DNA from: Alphaproteobacteria bacterium HT1-32
Lineage (GTDB): Bacteria; Pseudomonadota; Alphaproteobacteria; Rhodospirillales; HT1-32
NCBI GenBank assembly: GCA_009649675.1
Contig: WJPL01000002.1
Coordinates: 620,001-684,000 of the forward strand
Reading direction: 5' to 3'
DNA length: 64,000 nt
Shown: one piece after another, positions 47,489-56,852 of the stretch
Layout: every line of letters starts with the position of its first letter
Position numbering within the stretch: position 1 is the stretch's first letter
Notes under the pieces: generated by a model
Databases searched by the model: none
Told to the model about the DNA's origin: nothing
What the model saw: the letters and a program-made list of their open reading frames with translations, nothing else
Position numbers and translations under genes: made by a program

Positions 47489-48661
47489 TTATCTCTGCGC
47501 CAGAGCATCAAGGCTGAACCATTCGTCAATTGCGCTGACAATTGCACCGGCGACCTTGCGGTGATGATTCGGCGAAAGCAGGTTTTTTTCATCGGTCCGG
47601 TTCGATAAATGACCGAGTTCGATCAGGACCGAGGGAATGTCCGGGGCTGTGAGAACAGCAAATCCGGCGAAGCGGTGAGACCGGTTGACCATTGCAGTGG
47701 CAGAAGACATGCGGTCTGCAAGGCGGTTCGCAAAGCGTTTTGAATAATCCATCGTTTCACGCCGTGCCAGGTCAATCAGAATGCTTGCGACCTCGGTATC
47801 TTCCTCGTTCAGGTCAATTCCCCCGATGAGGTCGGCCTTGTTCTCCTTGGCAGCGAGAGCGGCGGCTTCCTTATCTGAAGCCTTCTCTGACAGCGTGTAG
47901 ATGGAAGCACCACGTGCAGACCGATTGGTTGAAGCATCTGCGTGAATGGACAGAAACAGATCGGCGTCATGGTCGCGTGCGATCTGCACCCGTTCGCGAA
48001 GCCGGATGAATGAATCGGTGTCACGTGTCAGCACAACTTCATAACGACCGGTTCTTTTGAGGGCATCGCGAAGTCGCCGGCCAAAGGCCAGGACAATATC
48101 TTTCTCATACCGGTTGCCGACACTTATCGCACCGGGGTCTTTGCCACCATGGCCGGGGTCAATGACGATCCGTTTGCGCTTTGGCTTTACCCGAGGACGG
48201 GGAGAGGTCGCGGCATAATCAAGACGATTGGAGGCAACAAACTCCTCGCGGGAGGTTTCTTTCAGGTCAATTACCAGGCGATGTTGTGCGTTGCCGCTTG
48301 GGGGCAGCAGAAAAGATTTTTTGACTTCGGCAGGTCTGTCCAGATCAACCACAAGACGGACACCGCCGTCGTTTCGGGCGCCAAACCTTATGGAATCGAT
48401 CAGGCCCGCAGGTTTTGTATGGCGAGTCGCATCTTCCAGCCATTCTGCATTCTGCAGATCAACAACAATACGATAGGGATTGTTCAGAGTGAAGATTTCA
48501 TAGGACACGGTTTCAGTCATGTCGATAACAAGTCGTGTCATATCAGCACTTTGGCCGGTTCTGATACCTGTCGCGACAGTGTTTGGTGTTTCCGCAGCGG
48601 AACTGGTGACGCTGACGATCAGCGCACTCAGAAACAGAAACAAACGAATGAAACGGCCCAT
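47489..48661 (-). CDS. N-acetylmuramoyl-L-alanine amidase with AMIN domain
   Basis: Periplasmic amidase of the AmiC/AmiA type that cleaves the stem peptide from glycan strands during cell separation. The 390-residue form from ATG 48661 starts with a signal peptide (FIRLFLFLSALIVSVTSSAA). An AMIN domain follows (about 30-130, TRLVIDMTETVSYEIFTL), then Amidase_3 with the zinc-binding IVIDPGHGGKDPGA, SIHADAS and ELGHLSN. A frame open to 48760 upstream is not convincing as coding. Divergent from rne. Confidence 0.92.
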   Translation of the reverse strand: MGRFIRLFLFLSALIVSVTSSAAETPNTVATGIRTGQSADMTRLVIDMTETVSYEIFTLNNPYRIVVDLQNAEWLEDATRHTKPAGLIDSIRFGARNDGGVRLVVDLDRPAEVKKSFLLPPSGNAQHRLVIDLKETSREEFVASNRLDYAATSPRPRVKPKRKRIVIDPGHGGKDPGAISVGNRYEKDIVLAFGRRLRDALKRTGRYEVVLTRDTDSFIRLRERVQIARDHDADLFLSIHADASTNRSARGASIYTLSEKASDKEAAALAAKENKADLIGGIDLNEEDTEVASILIDLARRETMDYSKRFANRLADRMSSATAMVNRSHRFAGFAVLTAPDIPSVLIELGHLSNRTDEKNLLSPNHHRKVAGAIVSAIDEWFSLDALAQR

Positions 48662-49187
48662 GACGATCCAAAAACAACCGGAGTTCGACTCAAGGTTTAT
48701 ATATTGTCGGTTAAATCTTTGTAAGTCTTTCAGAAAACTTCCGGGAATCCTGTATATCACCCGAATTTTCGATACTTATCCGGCGGTTTCCTGCGCCCGG
48801 TGCTTTTTCGTTGTCGATTGGCGAAGCCGCGTCTATTTTGCACCATCAGATTTGGGTAAAACGTTCGCCGGATTGACGATAACGTCTTCTGCCAACAACG
48901 TGAGGCGCAAGCCAGCCTGAAACTGCCGAGAGTAAGTCAGATCAGAACATGACGCGGAGTAAGGGCCAATTACTGGCTGCCGCGGGTCGGGTCTGGCGCT
49001 CAACCAGTTTTAAAAAGGGGCGGGACGCACAGTCCGTTCGCATCAATGATGACGTATACCGAAGCACATAATCTCTTCTGTACCGTTTCGATTGCGGCCG
49101 CAAACGGCGTTCCCCTGCTGCACAGGACGCGCCGTCCATCATCTTTAAACAGAATGATGCCGCGAGCGCTCAGGAGAATGGATTTTA
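48662..49187. other. Long divergent region between amidase and rne; probable rne 5' leader
   Basis: A 526-base stretch with no convincing gene. The rne side probably holds a long 5' untranslated region: a candidate promoter is at 48811-48839, about 350 bases before the rne start. A 12-base palindrome TTGCGGCCGCAA at 49092-49103 is flanked by CCGTTT and AAACGG and could form a strong hairpin about 85 bases before rne. In E. coli, RNase E controls its own mRNA through a structured leader; a similar role here is inference. Confidence 0.5.
48811..48839 (+). promoter_or_regulatory. Candidate rne promoter
   Basis: TTGTCG (48811-48816) and TATTTT (48834-48839) are separated by 17 bases. This would place the rne start site near 48846 and give a leader of about 340 bases. 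Pattern evidence only; other pairs in the region are possible. Confidence 0.33.
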
Positions 49188-51776
49188 ATGGTAAAGCGCA
49201 TGCTGATAGATGCCACCCACCCGGAAGAGACCCGGGTTGTGGTGGTCAATGGAACGAAATTAGAAGAATTTGACGTAGAAGCCGCATCAAAGCGGCAACT
49301 TAAAGGAAATATTTATCTGGCAAAGGTGACGCGGGTAGAACCCTCGCTTCAGGCTGCCTTTGTCGATTACGGCGGCAACCGTCACGGTTTCCTCGCCTTC
49401 AGTGAAATTCACCCTGATTACTACCAGATTCCCGTTGCTGACCGTGAAGCTCTTATGGCCGAGGTCAAAACTGAATCAAACGAAGACAATGATTCGGGTG
49501 GCGATGAGGCCGGTGAGGGCAATGTCGATGTTGTCGGCGGCGATGACACGGACGAGATCGAGATTGAGTCCGAGAAAAGACGGACCCGGAATATCCGGTC
49601 CTATAAAATTCAGGAAGTCATCAAACGCCGTCAGGTTCTGCTGGTCCAGGTTGTGAAGGAAGAGCGCGGCAACAAGGGAGCCGCGCTGACCACCTACCTG
49701 TCACTCGCTGGCCGCTATGGCGTGCTGATGCCGAACACCTCCCGCGGTGGCGGTATTTCCCGCAAGATCACCAATGTTGCTGACCGCAAGCGTCTGAAGA
49801 CAATCATTTCGGATCTGAAGATGCCGGAAGGCATGGCCGTCATCATCCGTACCGCCGGTGCGGAACGGACGAAGGCCGAGATTCGCCGGGATTGTGAGTA
49901 TCTGCTGCGGACCTGGGATGAAGTCCGGGAACTTACGCTGGGCTCTACGGCGCCGAGCCTGGTTTATGAGGAAGGTTCGCTGATCAAGCGGTCTCTGCGA
50001 GATATCTATTCCAAGGATATCGAGGAAGTGATCGTCGACGGCGATGAAGGCTACAAGAACGCCAAAGACTTCATGAAAACGCTGATGCCAAGCCACGCCA
50101 AGAAGGTGAAGCGGTATGGCAAGGAGGAAAGCCTTCCTCTGCTGCAGCGTTACCAGATCGAATCACAGCTGGATTCGATGCATCAGCCGACAGTCCAGCT
50201 GCGGTCGGGCGGCTATATTGTCATCAATCCGACAGAAGCTCTGGTCTCGATTGACGTTAACTCAGGTCGTTCGACCCGGGAACGGAACATCGAGGAAACC
50301 GCATACCGTACGAATATTGAGGCTGCCGAGGAAATTGCCCGACAATTGCGCCTGCGCGACCTGTCCGGTCTGATCGTAATCGATTTTATCGATATGGAAG
50401 AAAACCGGAACCAGCATGCTGTTGAACGCAAGCTGAAAGATGCCATGCGCAATGACCGTGCGCGAATCCAGATCGGACGGATCAGTGTTTTCGGTCTGCT
50501 GGAGCTGTCGCGTCAGCGGCTGCGTCCGAGTTTCCTTGAGAACAGTTCAGCCGTATGCCCGCATTGTGGTGGCAGCGGCCATGTCCGGACGGTTGATTCG
50601 TCAGCTCTGCAGATGCTGCGTGTCCTTGAAGAAGAGGGGATGAAGCGTAAGTCATCCGAACTGTCGATCTGGATGCCGACCCCTGTAGCTCTGTTCATTC
50701 TGAACCAGAAACGTTCGGCCCTGACGGATATCGAGGCGCGGTTTGGCCTGTCGATCAATGTGCTTGGCGATGACAGCCTGATTGCACCGGACCACCGGAT
50801 CGAGCGGGTACGGGGCAGTGACAATCAGAATGCACCGGCAGAAGAGAGCCGGTCGCCTGATACCGCATCAGATGATGAGGGTGAATCGAAACCACCGCGC
50901 AGACGCCGTCGCCGTCGCGGCGGTCGTCAGTCTCAGGACAACGACAATACGCCGGATTCGGAAGAGAATGCGTCGAATCAGAGCGATGATGGCGATAGTG
51001 ACGGTGATGACTCGGAAAACACCTCTAATGATAATTCTGAGGGAACCGATTCCGAAGGTCGTCCGCGCAAACGCCGGCGTCGCGGTAAGCGCGGCGGTCG
51101 CAAGCGGGGTCGTCGTGATGGAGCGGATGGTGAAACGAACGAAGATGGTTCGGAATCGAATGATGCCGCTGCTGAAAATGACAGCAACGCATCCGATGAT
51201 GCTGCCGGTGCGGACGAGAATAGCGAACAGGCTGCAGCCAGCGAACCGGCAACTGAGTCCGGGGAGACAGCAGACGCCGGAAGTTCTGCCGATGTAACTG
51301 CTGACGAGGCTGAATCTGCTGAGCCGGTGAAGAAACCCCGCCGCAGATCACGGGCCCGCAAGAAGCCGGTTGAAACTGATGCGGAAGCAACGCCGGCTGA
51401 AGCAGACACAGCGGCGCCGGAAGAGACCCCGGCAGTTGCGGCAGAAGCTGATAATCCGGAAGCAGAAACTCCGGCTGCTGAAGTCGAAGAGAAGCCTAAG
51501 CGCAAGCGGGCGCCACGGCGTCGCAAACCCGCAGCAGCAAAGTCGGAACCGGCTGCTGACGAGGCAACAGCTGTTGCCGATGATGCACCGGCAACTGAGA
51601 AGGCTGCCGAAACAGCCGCTGAGCCAGAAGCACAGGCTGCTGAACCGGCGAAGCCTGAGGTAAAGGATGAACCGCCGGTCGCCGATCCGGCGGCTGAGGT
51701 CATAACGGTTGGTGATACGCCAGAAGAAGAGCGTCCGAGACGGCGCGGCTGGTGGAACCGGGTTATGGGTAAATAG
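49188..51776 (+). CDS. rne: Ribonuclease E
   Basis: Main endoribonuclease for mRNA decay and rRNA processing. The 862-residue protein has an S1 domain (QAAFVDYGGNRHGFLAF) interrupted by an acidic insert (EAGEGNVDVVGGDDTDEIEI). The RNase E/G core has catalytic Asp in SIDVNSGRSTRE and VIDFIDMEENRN and a Zn-link in CPHCGGSGHVRT. From about residue 560 the tail is disordered, alternating acidic blocks with Arg-rich segments (PPRRRRRRRGG, RKRRRRGKRGG, KPRRRSRARKK). It ends in RRRGWWNRVMGK. This tail is the expected scaffold for RNA and degradosome partners. Confidence 0.96.
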   Translation: MVKRMLIDATHPEETRVVVVNGTKLEEFDVEAASKRQLKGNIYLAKVTRVEPSLQAAFVDYGGNRHGFLAFSEIHPDYYQIPVADREALMAEVKTESNEDNDSGGDEAGEGNVDVVGGDDTDEIEIESEKRRTRNIRSYKIQEVIKRRQVLLVQVVKEERGNKGAALTTYLSLAGRYGVLMPNTSRGGGISRKITNVADRKRLKTIISDLKMPEGMAVIIRTAGAERTKAEIRRDCEYLLRTWDEVRELTLGSTAPSLVYEEGSLIKRSLRDIYSKDIEEVIVDGDEGYKNAKDFMKTLMPSHAKKVKRYGKEESLPLLQRYQIESQLDSMHQPTVQLRSGGYIVINPTEALVSIDVNSGRSTRERNIEETAYRTNIEAAEEIARQLRLRDLSGLIVIDFIDMEENRNQHAVERKLKDAMRNDRARIQIGRISVFGLLELSRQRLRPSFLENSSAVCPHCGGSGHVRTVDSSALQMLRVLEEEGMKRKSSELSIWMPTPVALFILNQKRSALTDIEARFGLSINVLGDDSLIAPDHRIERVRGSDNQNAPAEESRSPDTASDDEGESKPPRRRRRRRGGRQSQDNDNTPDSEENASNQSDDGDSDGDDSENTSNDNSEGTDSEGRPRKRRRRGKRGGRKRGRRDGADGETNEDGSESNDAAAENDSNASDDAAGADENSEQAAASEPATESGETADAGSSADVTADEAESAEPVKKPRRRSRARKKPVETDAEATPAEADTAAPEETPAVAAEADNPEAETPAAEVEEKPKRKRAPRRRKPAAAKSEPAADEATAVADDAPATEKAAETAAEPEAQAAEPAKPEVKDEPPVADPAAEVITVGDTPEEERPRRRGWWNRVMGK

Positions 51777-51789
51777 TCGTCATATAATC

Positions 51790-51816
51790 CCCCGTCAGCC
51801 TCTGAGGCTGACGGGG
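51790..51816. terminator. Bidirectional terminator between rne and the aminotransferase
   Basis: A 27-base perfect inverted repeat, CCCCGTCAGCCTC, T, GAGGCTGACGGGG, centred at 51803. It lies 14 bases after the rne stop and just before the convergent aminotransferase stop at 51831. T-rich flanks (GATTTTG on the right, ATTATATG on the opposite strand) suggest it stops transcripts from both sides. Confidence 0.82.
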
Positions 51817-51830
51817 TGACTATGATTTTG

Positions 51831-52994
51831 TTAGGCTTTTTGCAGCCAGTCTTTCAGATGTTCGCAGGCCGCGCTCATGGTGGCATCTGACCCCGCATAA
51901 CTGAACCGGACATAGGCATCACCCCGTTGCGGATCGAAGTCGTTGCCGGGGGTGATGGCAATACCGGTATCCGCAAGCAGCCGGCGACAAAAATCTGCTG
52001 AGTTGTTCGTGAATTTGCTGACATTTGCATAAATGTAGAACGCCCCGTCCGGAGGCGCGATTTCTGTCAGCCCGGCCTGAGGCAGGCCGGTCATCAGAAT
52101 GTCCCGGTTGATCGCATAACGTTTCAGATTTTCTTCAAGTTCCTCGTGACAGTCAAAGGCAGCAATCGCTGCGATCTGGGAAACTGTCGGGGGTGAGATA
52201 AAGAAGTTCTGCGCCAGACATTCAACGGAACGGGCAAGCTGTTCCGGCACGATCATCCAGCCAAGGCGCCAGCCCGTCATCGAGAAATACTTTGAGAAAC
52301 TGTTGATGACAATCGCGTCGTTGCCATAGGCAAGGGCGGTGGTTGCCGGGCGGCCGTAATCGATCCCGTGATAGATTTCATCTGATATCAGGCGGATACC
52401 GTTTGCCTTGCAATACGCGTCGAGTGCGCCGAATTCTGCGGCGCTCAGAATTGTTCCGGCCGGGTTCGAGGGGCTGGCGACAATCAGACCATCCAGTTTC
52501 CGCCCGCTTTCCGACTGTGCCTTCTCAAGCAATTCGGGGGAGGGCTGGTAGCGGGTTTCCGGGCCGGATAGCAAATCGACAACTTCAATTCCCAGGGCAG
52601 TCAGGATATTGCGATAGGCCGGATAGCCGGGTGAGGCCAGGGCAACCCGGTCGCCGGCATCGAAAGCAGCCAGAAAGGCGAGGGTAAAGGCACCTGAAGA
52701 ACCGGTGGTCACAACGATCCGGTCGGTTCCGACCTGAACGCCGTGTGTCCGGTGATAATGATCTGCGATTTTCTGGCGTAGTGCCGGCAGCCCGAACGCA
52801 ACGGTATAGCCAACCTTGTCCGTGTCCAGTGCGGCACGGGCTGCAGCCAGCACGCCGGCTGGGGCCGATGTGTTCGGCTGACCGACCTCCAGATGAAAGA
52901 CCGGTTTGCCCGCTGCCTCGCGGTCAGCGGCAGCCTGCATGACGTCCATGACAATAAAAGGGGGGACGGCACCCCGCAGAGACTTTTTCAACAT
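51831..52994 (-). CDS. PLP-dependent aminotransferase, class I/II
   Basis: Fold-type I aminotransferase of 387 residues. The PLP-binding Lys lies in INSFSKYFSMTGWRLGW. The region GLIVASPSNPAGTIL carries the Asn, and DEIYHGIDYG the Asp-x-x-Tyr. YVRFSYAGSD includes the C-terminal substrate-binding Arg. It resembles the aspartate/alanine aminotransferase-like group, but the amino donor cannot be told from sequence. Its start is 21 bases from the end of the gamma-glutamyltransferase-like gene upstream, so the two may be cotranscribed. Confidence 0.9.
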   Translation of the reverse strand: MLKKSLRGAVPPFIVMDVMQAAADREAAGKPVFHLEVGQPNTSAPAGVLAAARAALDTDKVGYTVAFGLPALRQKIADHYHRTHGVQVGTDRIVVTTGSSGAFTLAFLAAFDAGDRVALASPGYPAYRNILTALGIEVVDLLSGPETRYQPSPELLEKAQSESGRKLDGLIVASPSNPAGTILSAAEFGALDAYCKANGIRLISDEIYHGIDYGRPATTALAYGNDAIVINSFSKYFSMTGWRLGWMIVPEQLARSVECLAQNFFISPPTVSQIAAIAAFDCHEELEENLKRYAINRDILMTGLPQAGLTEIAPPDGAFYIYANVSKFTNNSADFCRRLLADTGIAITPGNDFDPQRGDAYVRFSYAGSDATMSAACEHLKDWLQKA

Positions 52995-53015
52995 GATGGT
53001 ATCGCTGACTGGTTG

Positions 53016-54647
53016 TTATCTTGCGCCGATGGCAAGGCCGAAACCCCGGGCATCGGAAGTTGTCTGACAGGTTTCGGGGTCGCTCGGTAGCCCTTCCGGA
53101 CACCAGGCTGCATTGACCCTGCCGATCAGGGCGACGGGCTGGGTTTTATGGCCCCGCTGACGCAATGTCTCGACGCGCGCGGGGCTGTCTCCTGTTTCAT
53201 AGAAGGTAACATCAGGATTTCCTGCATGATGAACCCGTTTGGCGTCAACGGCATCCCTCAGGGTTTCCCCGCCGACAAGTGCGCGCAGGCTGACAGCGAC
53301 CTGCGCAGTTGCAGCAGCTGAACCGCCGGTGGCTGCGGAGGCATAGTAGAAGTTTTGTGTATTTGTGTTGATCATCATCATCGGGCCCAGTGACATTGGC
53401 CCGCGTCCGCGATCACCCGGACGGGCGGCCAGCAGAATGCCTGTATCGGTGGCAATCCGGCCGGTTCCAAAGAGATTGTTCATGCTGAAGTTACAGGCAA
53501 CGGCACCACCTTCCTTGTCGACCGCGACAAAGCTGCTGGCAGCCGGATTTTCAAGTACAGGACGGGCCGGAATGGCCAGGCTGGCCGGCGACGTGTGACG
53601 GGCAGAATCATAGGATGCGTAGCGACGCCGTGCTTCGGCATCGCCGATCACTGTCTGGAATGTCGTGTTGATGTTTCCGTCAGGCTGGATCCAGGACGAC
53701 CGCTCGGCGAAGGCTATCATGGCTGCTTCCGCCAGCAGATGCGGGCGTTCAGATTCCGGTGCATCGGCGTAGCGGTCATCGACCGTCAGCATGCGCCAGA
53801 TCGCAGCTTCAACGACACCGGCCCCTGCTGGGGGCGGGGCGAAGTACATAGTGTTCGGTGCAACCGGCACGGCGATGGCTTCACGCCACTGGGGGCGATA
53901 GTTTTTCAGGTCGTCGAAGCTGAGACTGCCGCCGACCGCGTTTGCTGCTTCGACAAGCTGGCGTGCAAGGACGCCACGATAGAATTCACCTGCTCCACCG
54001 CCCCGGATGCGGGCCAGTGTTGCGGCAAGGTCGATCTGTTTGACCAGATCACCTTCCTGAATGGGGTTTCCGTCCGGTCGTGCAAAGGCTTTGCGGCTTT
54101 CCGGATCTTCCAGCAGGGGGCCGGCAACCAGTGCCAGATCGCGCGCAAAGGCGCGGGAGGCCGTATAGCCAAACCGGGATAAACCTTCGGCCGGAGAAAT
54201 AACCTGTGACCATTGCAGGCGACCAAACCGCGCATGCATGGCAGCCAGTCCGCGAACCGTTCCGGGCACGGCGTTCGCGCGTGTAGCGGAGGTCGCCGGC
54301 GAGGACGGAGCGGTCGCCAGAAAATCAAGGGCGACGGTCTGATAACGGTTCCGGTCATGTATCAGGCAAATTCCACCACCGCCGAGACCAGCCGTAGAAG
54401 GCTGGGTGACGGCCAGGGTAAAGCCCATGGCGGCGGCGGCATCGGCAGCTGTTCCACCAGCAGACAAAATGTCGCGCCCGACAGTAACGGACAAAGGTTC
54501 ATCACCGGCGATCAGACCTGAGAAGCCTTCAACATGGCCAACCTGCCCGACCGGCGGGTCGGAAGACCCGCAGGCGGCAAGTGACAGAACCAGTGCGAGC
54601 GATGCTGCAGATTGACGGGCGATCTGTGCCCGTTTACCGTTGAACAT
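53016..54647 (-). CDS. Gamma-glutamyltransferase-family lipoprotein lacking the usual catalytic residues
   Basis: A 543-residue member of the gamma-glutamyltranspeptidase family with a lipoprotein signal (LALVLSLAAC, lipobox LAAC). It has the large-subunit signature STAGLGGGGICLIHD. In E. coli the small subunit begins with the nucleophile in TTHYSVVDKDG; here the aligned stretch reads AASSFVAVDKEG, so the nucleophile Thr is replaced by Ala or Ser. The substrate-binding Arg of DFRE is Leu (LDFLATAP), and SSMSPT is replaced by MSLGPM. It is therefore probably inactive as a classical transpeptidase or has another activity. The ATG at 54647 shares CATG with a possible start of the divergent protease gene. 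Confidence 0.82.
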   Translation of the reverse strand: MFNGKRAQIARQSAASLALVLSLAACGSSDPPVGQVGHVEGFSGLIAGDEPLSVTVGRDILSAGGTAADAAAAMGFTLAVTQPSTAGLGGGGICLIHDRNRYQTVALDFLATAPSSPATSATRANAVPGTVRGLAAMHARFGRLQWSQVISPAEGLSRFGYTASRAFARDLALVAGPLLEDPESRKAFARPDGNPIQEGDLVKQIDLAATLARIRGGGAGEFYRGVLARQLVEAANAVGGSLSFDDLKNYRPQWREAIAVPVAPNTMYFAPPPAGAGVVEAAIWRMLTVDDRYADAPESERPHLLAEAAMIAFAERSSWIQPDGNINTTFQTVIGDAEARRRYASYDSARHTSPASLAIPARPVLENPAASSFVAVDKEGGAVACNFSMNNLFGTGRIATDTGILLAARPGDRGRGPMSLGPMMMINTNTQNFYYASAATGGSAAATAQVAVSLRALVGGETLRDAVDAKRVHHAGNPDVTFYETGDSPARVETLRQRGHKTQPVALIGRVNAAWCPEGLPSDPETCQTTSDARGFGLAIGAR

Positions 54648-56046
54648 GCTTGAAATCTTGAGATCTAATATCGTCATTGGACCGGTTTTGTTGAGTTCAT
54701 CAAGAATTGTCGCCTGTTGTCGTCGACTATCCATTCTAGTCATTCTCTCTGTTATTGCAGTCTTTTCCCCGTTGCGGCAAGCAGCCCACGCGCAGGGGCT
54801 GGTCGATGCAGAGATATCAGAGATGATCCGGACTTATGCGGAACCGTTGATGGTGAGCGCAGGGCTGGATCCGCGGGCGGTTCGTATCTTCATCGTTAAC
54901 CGGAACGAACTGAATGCCTTTGTCTCCGGCGGGCAAAATCTGTTCATAAATACAGGTTTGCTGACCCGGGCAGATAATGCAGGGCAGATTGTTGGCGTGA
55001 TTGCCCATGAATTGGGACATATCGCGGGCGGGCATATTTCCCGTACCAATGAATCGATGGAAAGTGCAGGGACCAGTTCGCTTATTGCCGGAATTCTGGG
55101 TGTTGCTGCCGGACTGGCGACAGGCCGCGGTGATATCGGTGGGGCCGTGGCGGCGGCGGGTCAGGATATCGCCATCCGCGACTTCCTGAAATACAGCCGC
55201 AATCAGGAAAGCTCTGCCGATCAGGCGGGGATGCGTTATCTGGAGGCAAACGGTCTTTCTGCTGTCGGTATGTATCAGCTGATGAAGAAGCTGGAAGGTC
55301 AGGAACTGCTGCCAACCTCACGACAGAATGAATATGTGAGGTCGCATCCCCTTAGCAGTGACCGGGTTCTGTCCGTTGAAAGCTTCCTCCAGAGGTCGAA
55401 ATTCACAGACACTCCCCTTCCGGACGGCTGGGAACTTAAATTCCAGCGGTCCAAGGCCAAGATTATCGGGTTCCTCGAATCGAAAAGCCGGGTTTATCGT
55501 TACTATCCGGAGAGCGATACGAGTGTGCCGGCCCGCTATGCGCAGGCAATTGCCGACTATCGTCGTAACGAGCTTGATACGGCTGTTCCGAAAATTGATG
55601 CGCTGATCGCTGAATATCCGTCAGATCCGTATTTCTGGGAACTGAAGGGCCAGATGCTGCTGGAACATGGCAAGATCATGCCATCGGTGGAAGCCCTGCG
55701 AAAAGCAGCCAGTCTGGCACCGGAGGCGATTCCGATTCGCGCCATGCTGGCACAGGGGTTGGTCGAGACAGGCAATCCCGCCTTGCTGGAAGAGGCTGTT
55801 GAAAATCTCAAGGCGCTGATCGTGGATGACCCGGGCAGTGCGGCTGCCTGGCGTCTGCTGGCGATTTCCTATGCCCGGCTGGGCAACGACGGGGCAAGCA
55901 GACTGGCATCGGCTGAACTGGCCCTTCTGCAGCGGGATGTTCCGGCAGCAAAACTCCACGCCAATGCTGCACTCAAGTTTTATGATAAGGGCACGCCAAG
56001 CTGGTTACGCGCCCAGGATATTCTGAATGCGGCTGACCTCAAGTAA
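54646..56046 (+). CDS. M48 metalloprotease with TPR domain, BepA-like
   Basis: Periplasmic zinc metalloprotease/chaperone that, in E. coli (BepA), helps assemble or degrade LptD. The HExxH motif is HELGH (near residue 121), in VIAHELGHIAGGHISRTNE. The third ligand Glu is in SSADQAGMRYLEANG. The C-terminal half has TPR repeats (YPSDPYFWELKGQMLLEHGK, LVETGNPALLEEAVENL). The signal peptide is RRLSILVILSVIAVFSPLRQAAHAQG. The start is uncertain: ATG 54646 overlaps the divergent neighbour's start, and TTG at 54688 would place the signal peptide nearer the N-terminus. It overlaps the next gene by 20 bases. Confidence 0.86.
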   Translation: MLEILRSNIVIGPVLLSSSRIVACCRRLSILVILSVIAVFSPLRQAAHAQGLVDAEISEMIRTYAEPLMVSAGLDPRAVRIFIVNRNELNAFVSGGQNLFINTGLLTRADNAGQIVGVIAHELGHIAGGHISRTNESMESAGTSSLIAGILGVAAGLATGRGDIGGAVAAAGQDIAIRDFLKYSRNQESSADQAGMRYLEANGLSAVGMYQLMKKLEGQELLPTSRQNEYVRSHPLSSDRVLSVESFLQRSKFTDTPLPDGWELKFQRSKAKIIGFLESKSRVYRYYPESDTSVPARYAQAIADYRRNELDTAVPKIDALIAEYPSDPYFWELKGQMLLEHGKIMPSVEALRKAASLAPEAIPIRAMLAQGLVETGNPALLEEAVENLKALIVDDPGSAAAWRLLAISYARLGNDGASRLASAELALLQRDVPAAKLHANAALKFYDKGTPSWLRAQDILNAADLK

Positions 56047-56785
56047 CCGCAGTCTGCGCCACATTGCGATCTGTGTCGGGCTGGTGACGTTGCTGGCGGC
56101 CTGTGATTCAGGTATCCGGCAATATGCGGCCTCGCCGGAAGGCGACATTGATTTTCTGACAGAAGATGCTGCCGGCCGGTTTGTTGCCGGAGCGGAAGTG
56201 CGCAGGCGTTCCGGGTTTTTCGATTCCGGTCTGGAAGGAATTTCCTTCGTACGGGTTGACGGAAAACCGGCAGTCAAGCTGTCGACACCGGGCAATGGCG
56301 GCGTGATTGGCCTGCTGACCAACCAGCCGTTGCTGGCAACACCCTATGCCGCATGGCAATGGCATCTGACATCTGGCCTTACCGAAGCGGACTGGCTGGC
56401 GATGCGCAGTCTCGGCGAAACTGATCATCCGGCGCGGGTGCTGGTCGGCTTTCGGCTGAATGGGTCTGGCTCGAATATCAGTCCCGGTTATCTGGGTGAC
56501 GAGCTTCCCCCCCATGACCGGGCCATCACAATTGTGTGGTCAACACTGTCATCGCCGCCCGGCCGGATTGACCGTCGTGGGCCTTATGGCCGTCTGACAT
56601 TGCGTCAGGGAGTTGGTCAGTTTGGTGAGTGGCAGGAAGAAAATATAGATTTATCAAAGATTTATGGAGAGATATGGCCTGAGGATAACTTGTCACAGGT
56701 CAATATTGCCTTTCTGGCGGTAGCCACGAGAGCGTCAAACCTGACGACCGAATCCGTGATCGATGGCCTGCGGGTTTATCGTTAG
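56027..56785 (+). CDS. DUF3047 lipoprotein
   Basis: A 252-residue probable lipoprotein (GLVTLLAACDSG, lipobox LAAC) with a DUF3047 domain, function unknown. Typical segments are PYAAWQWHLTSGLTEADW, ILVGFRL-like VLVGFRLNGSGSN, AITIVWSTLSSPPGRI and the C-terminal IAFLAVATRASNLTTESVI. Its start lies inside the end of the BepA-like gene (20-base overlap), so translation is coupled. The DsbA-like gene comes 67 bases later. A periplasmic envelope role is likely from export and context only. Confidence 0.8.
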   Translation: MRLTSSNRSLRHIAICVGLVTLLAACDSGIRQYAASPEGDIDFLTEDAAGRFVAGAEVRRRSGFFDSGLEGISFVRVDGKPAVKLSTPGNGGVIGLLTNQPLLATPYAAWQWHLTSGLTEADWLAMRSLGETDHPARVLVGFRLNGSGSNISPGYLGDELPPHDRAITIVWSTLSSPPGRIDRRGPYGRLTLRQGVGQFGEWQEENIDLSKIYGEIWPEDNLSQVNIAFLAVATRASNLTTESVIDGLRVYR

Positions 56786-56852
56786 TCGGGCCTTGCCGCT
56801 CCGGTGACCCTCCACCAGAATAAGGCAACTTGATATTTGCAGGGACATTCTC

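Noticed and set aside
50978-51703. 241-residue Ser/Ala-rich antisense frame over the rne tail
   Set aside because: It is the mirror of the low-complexity acidic and Arg-rich tail of RNase E and has no independent support.
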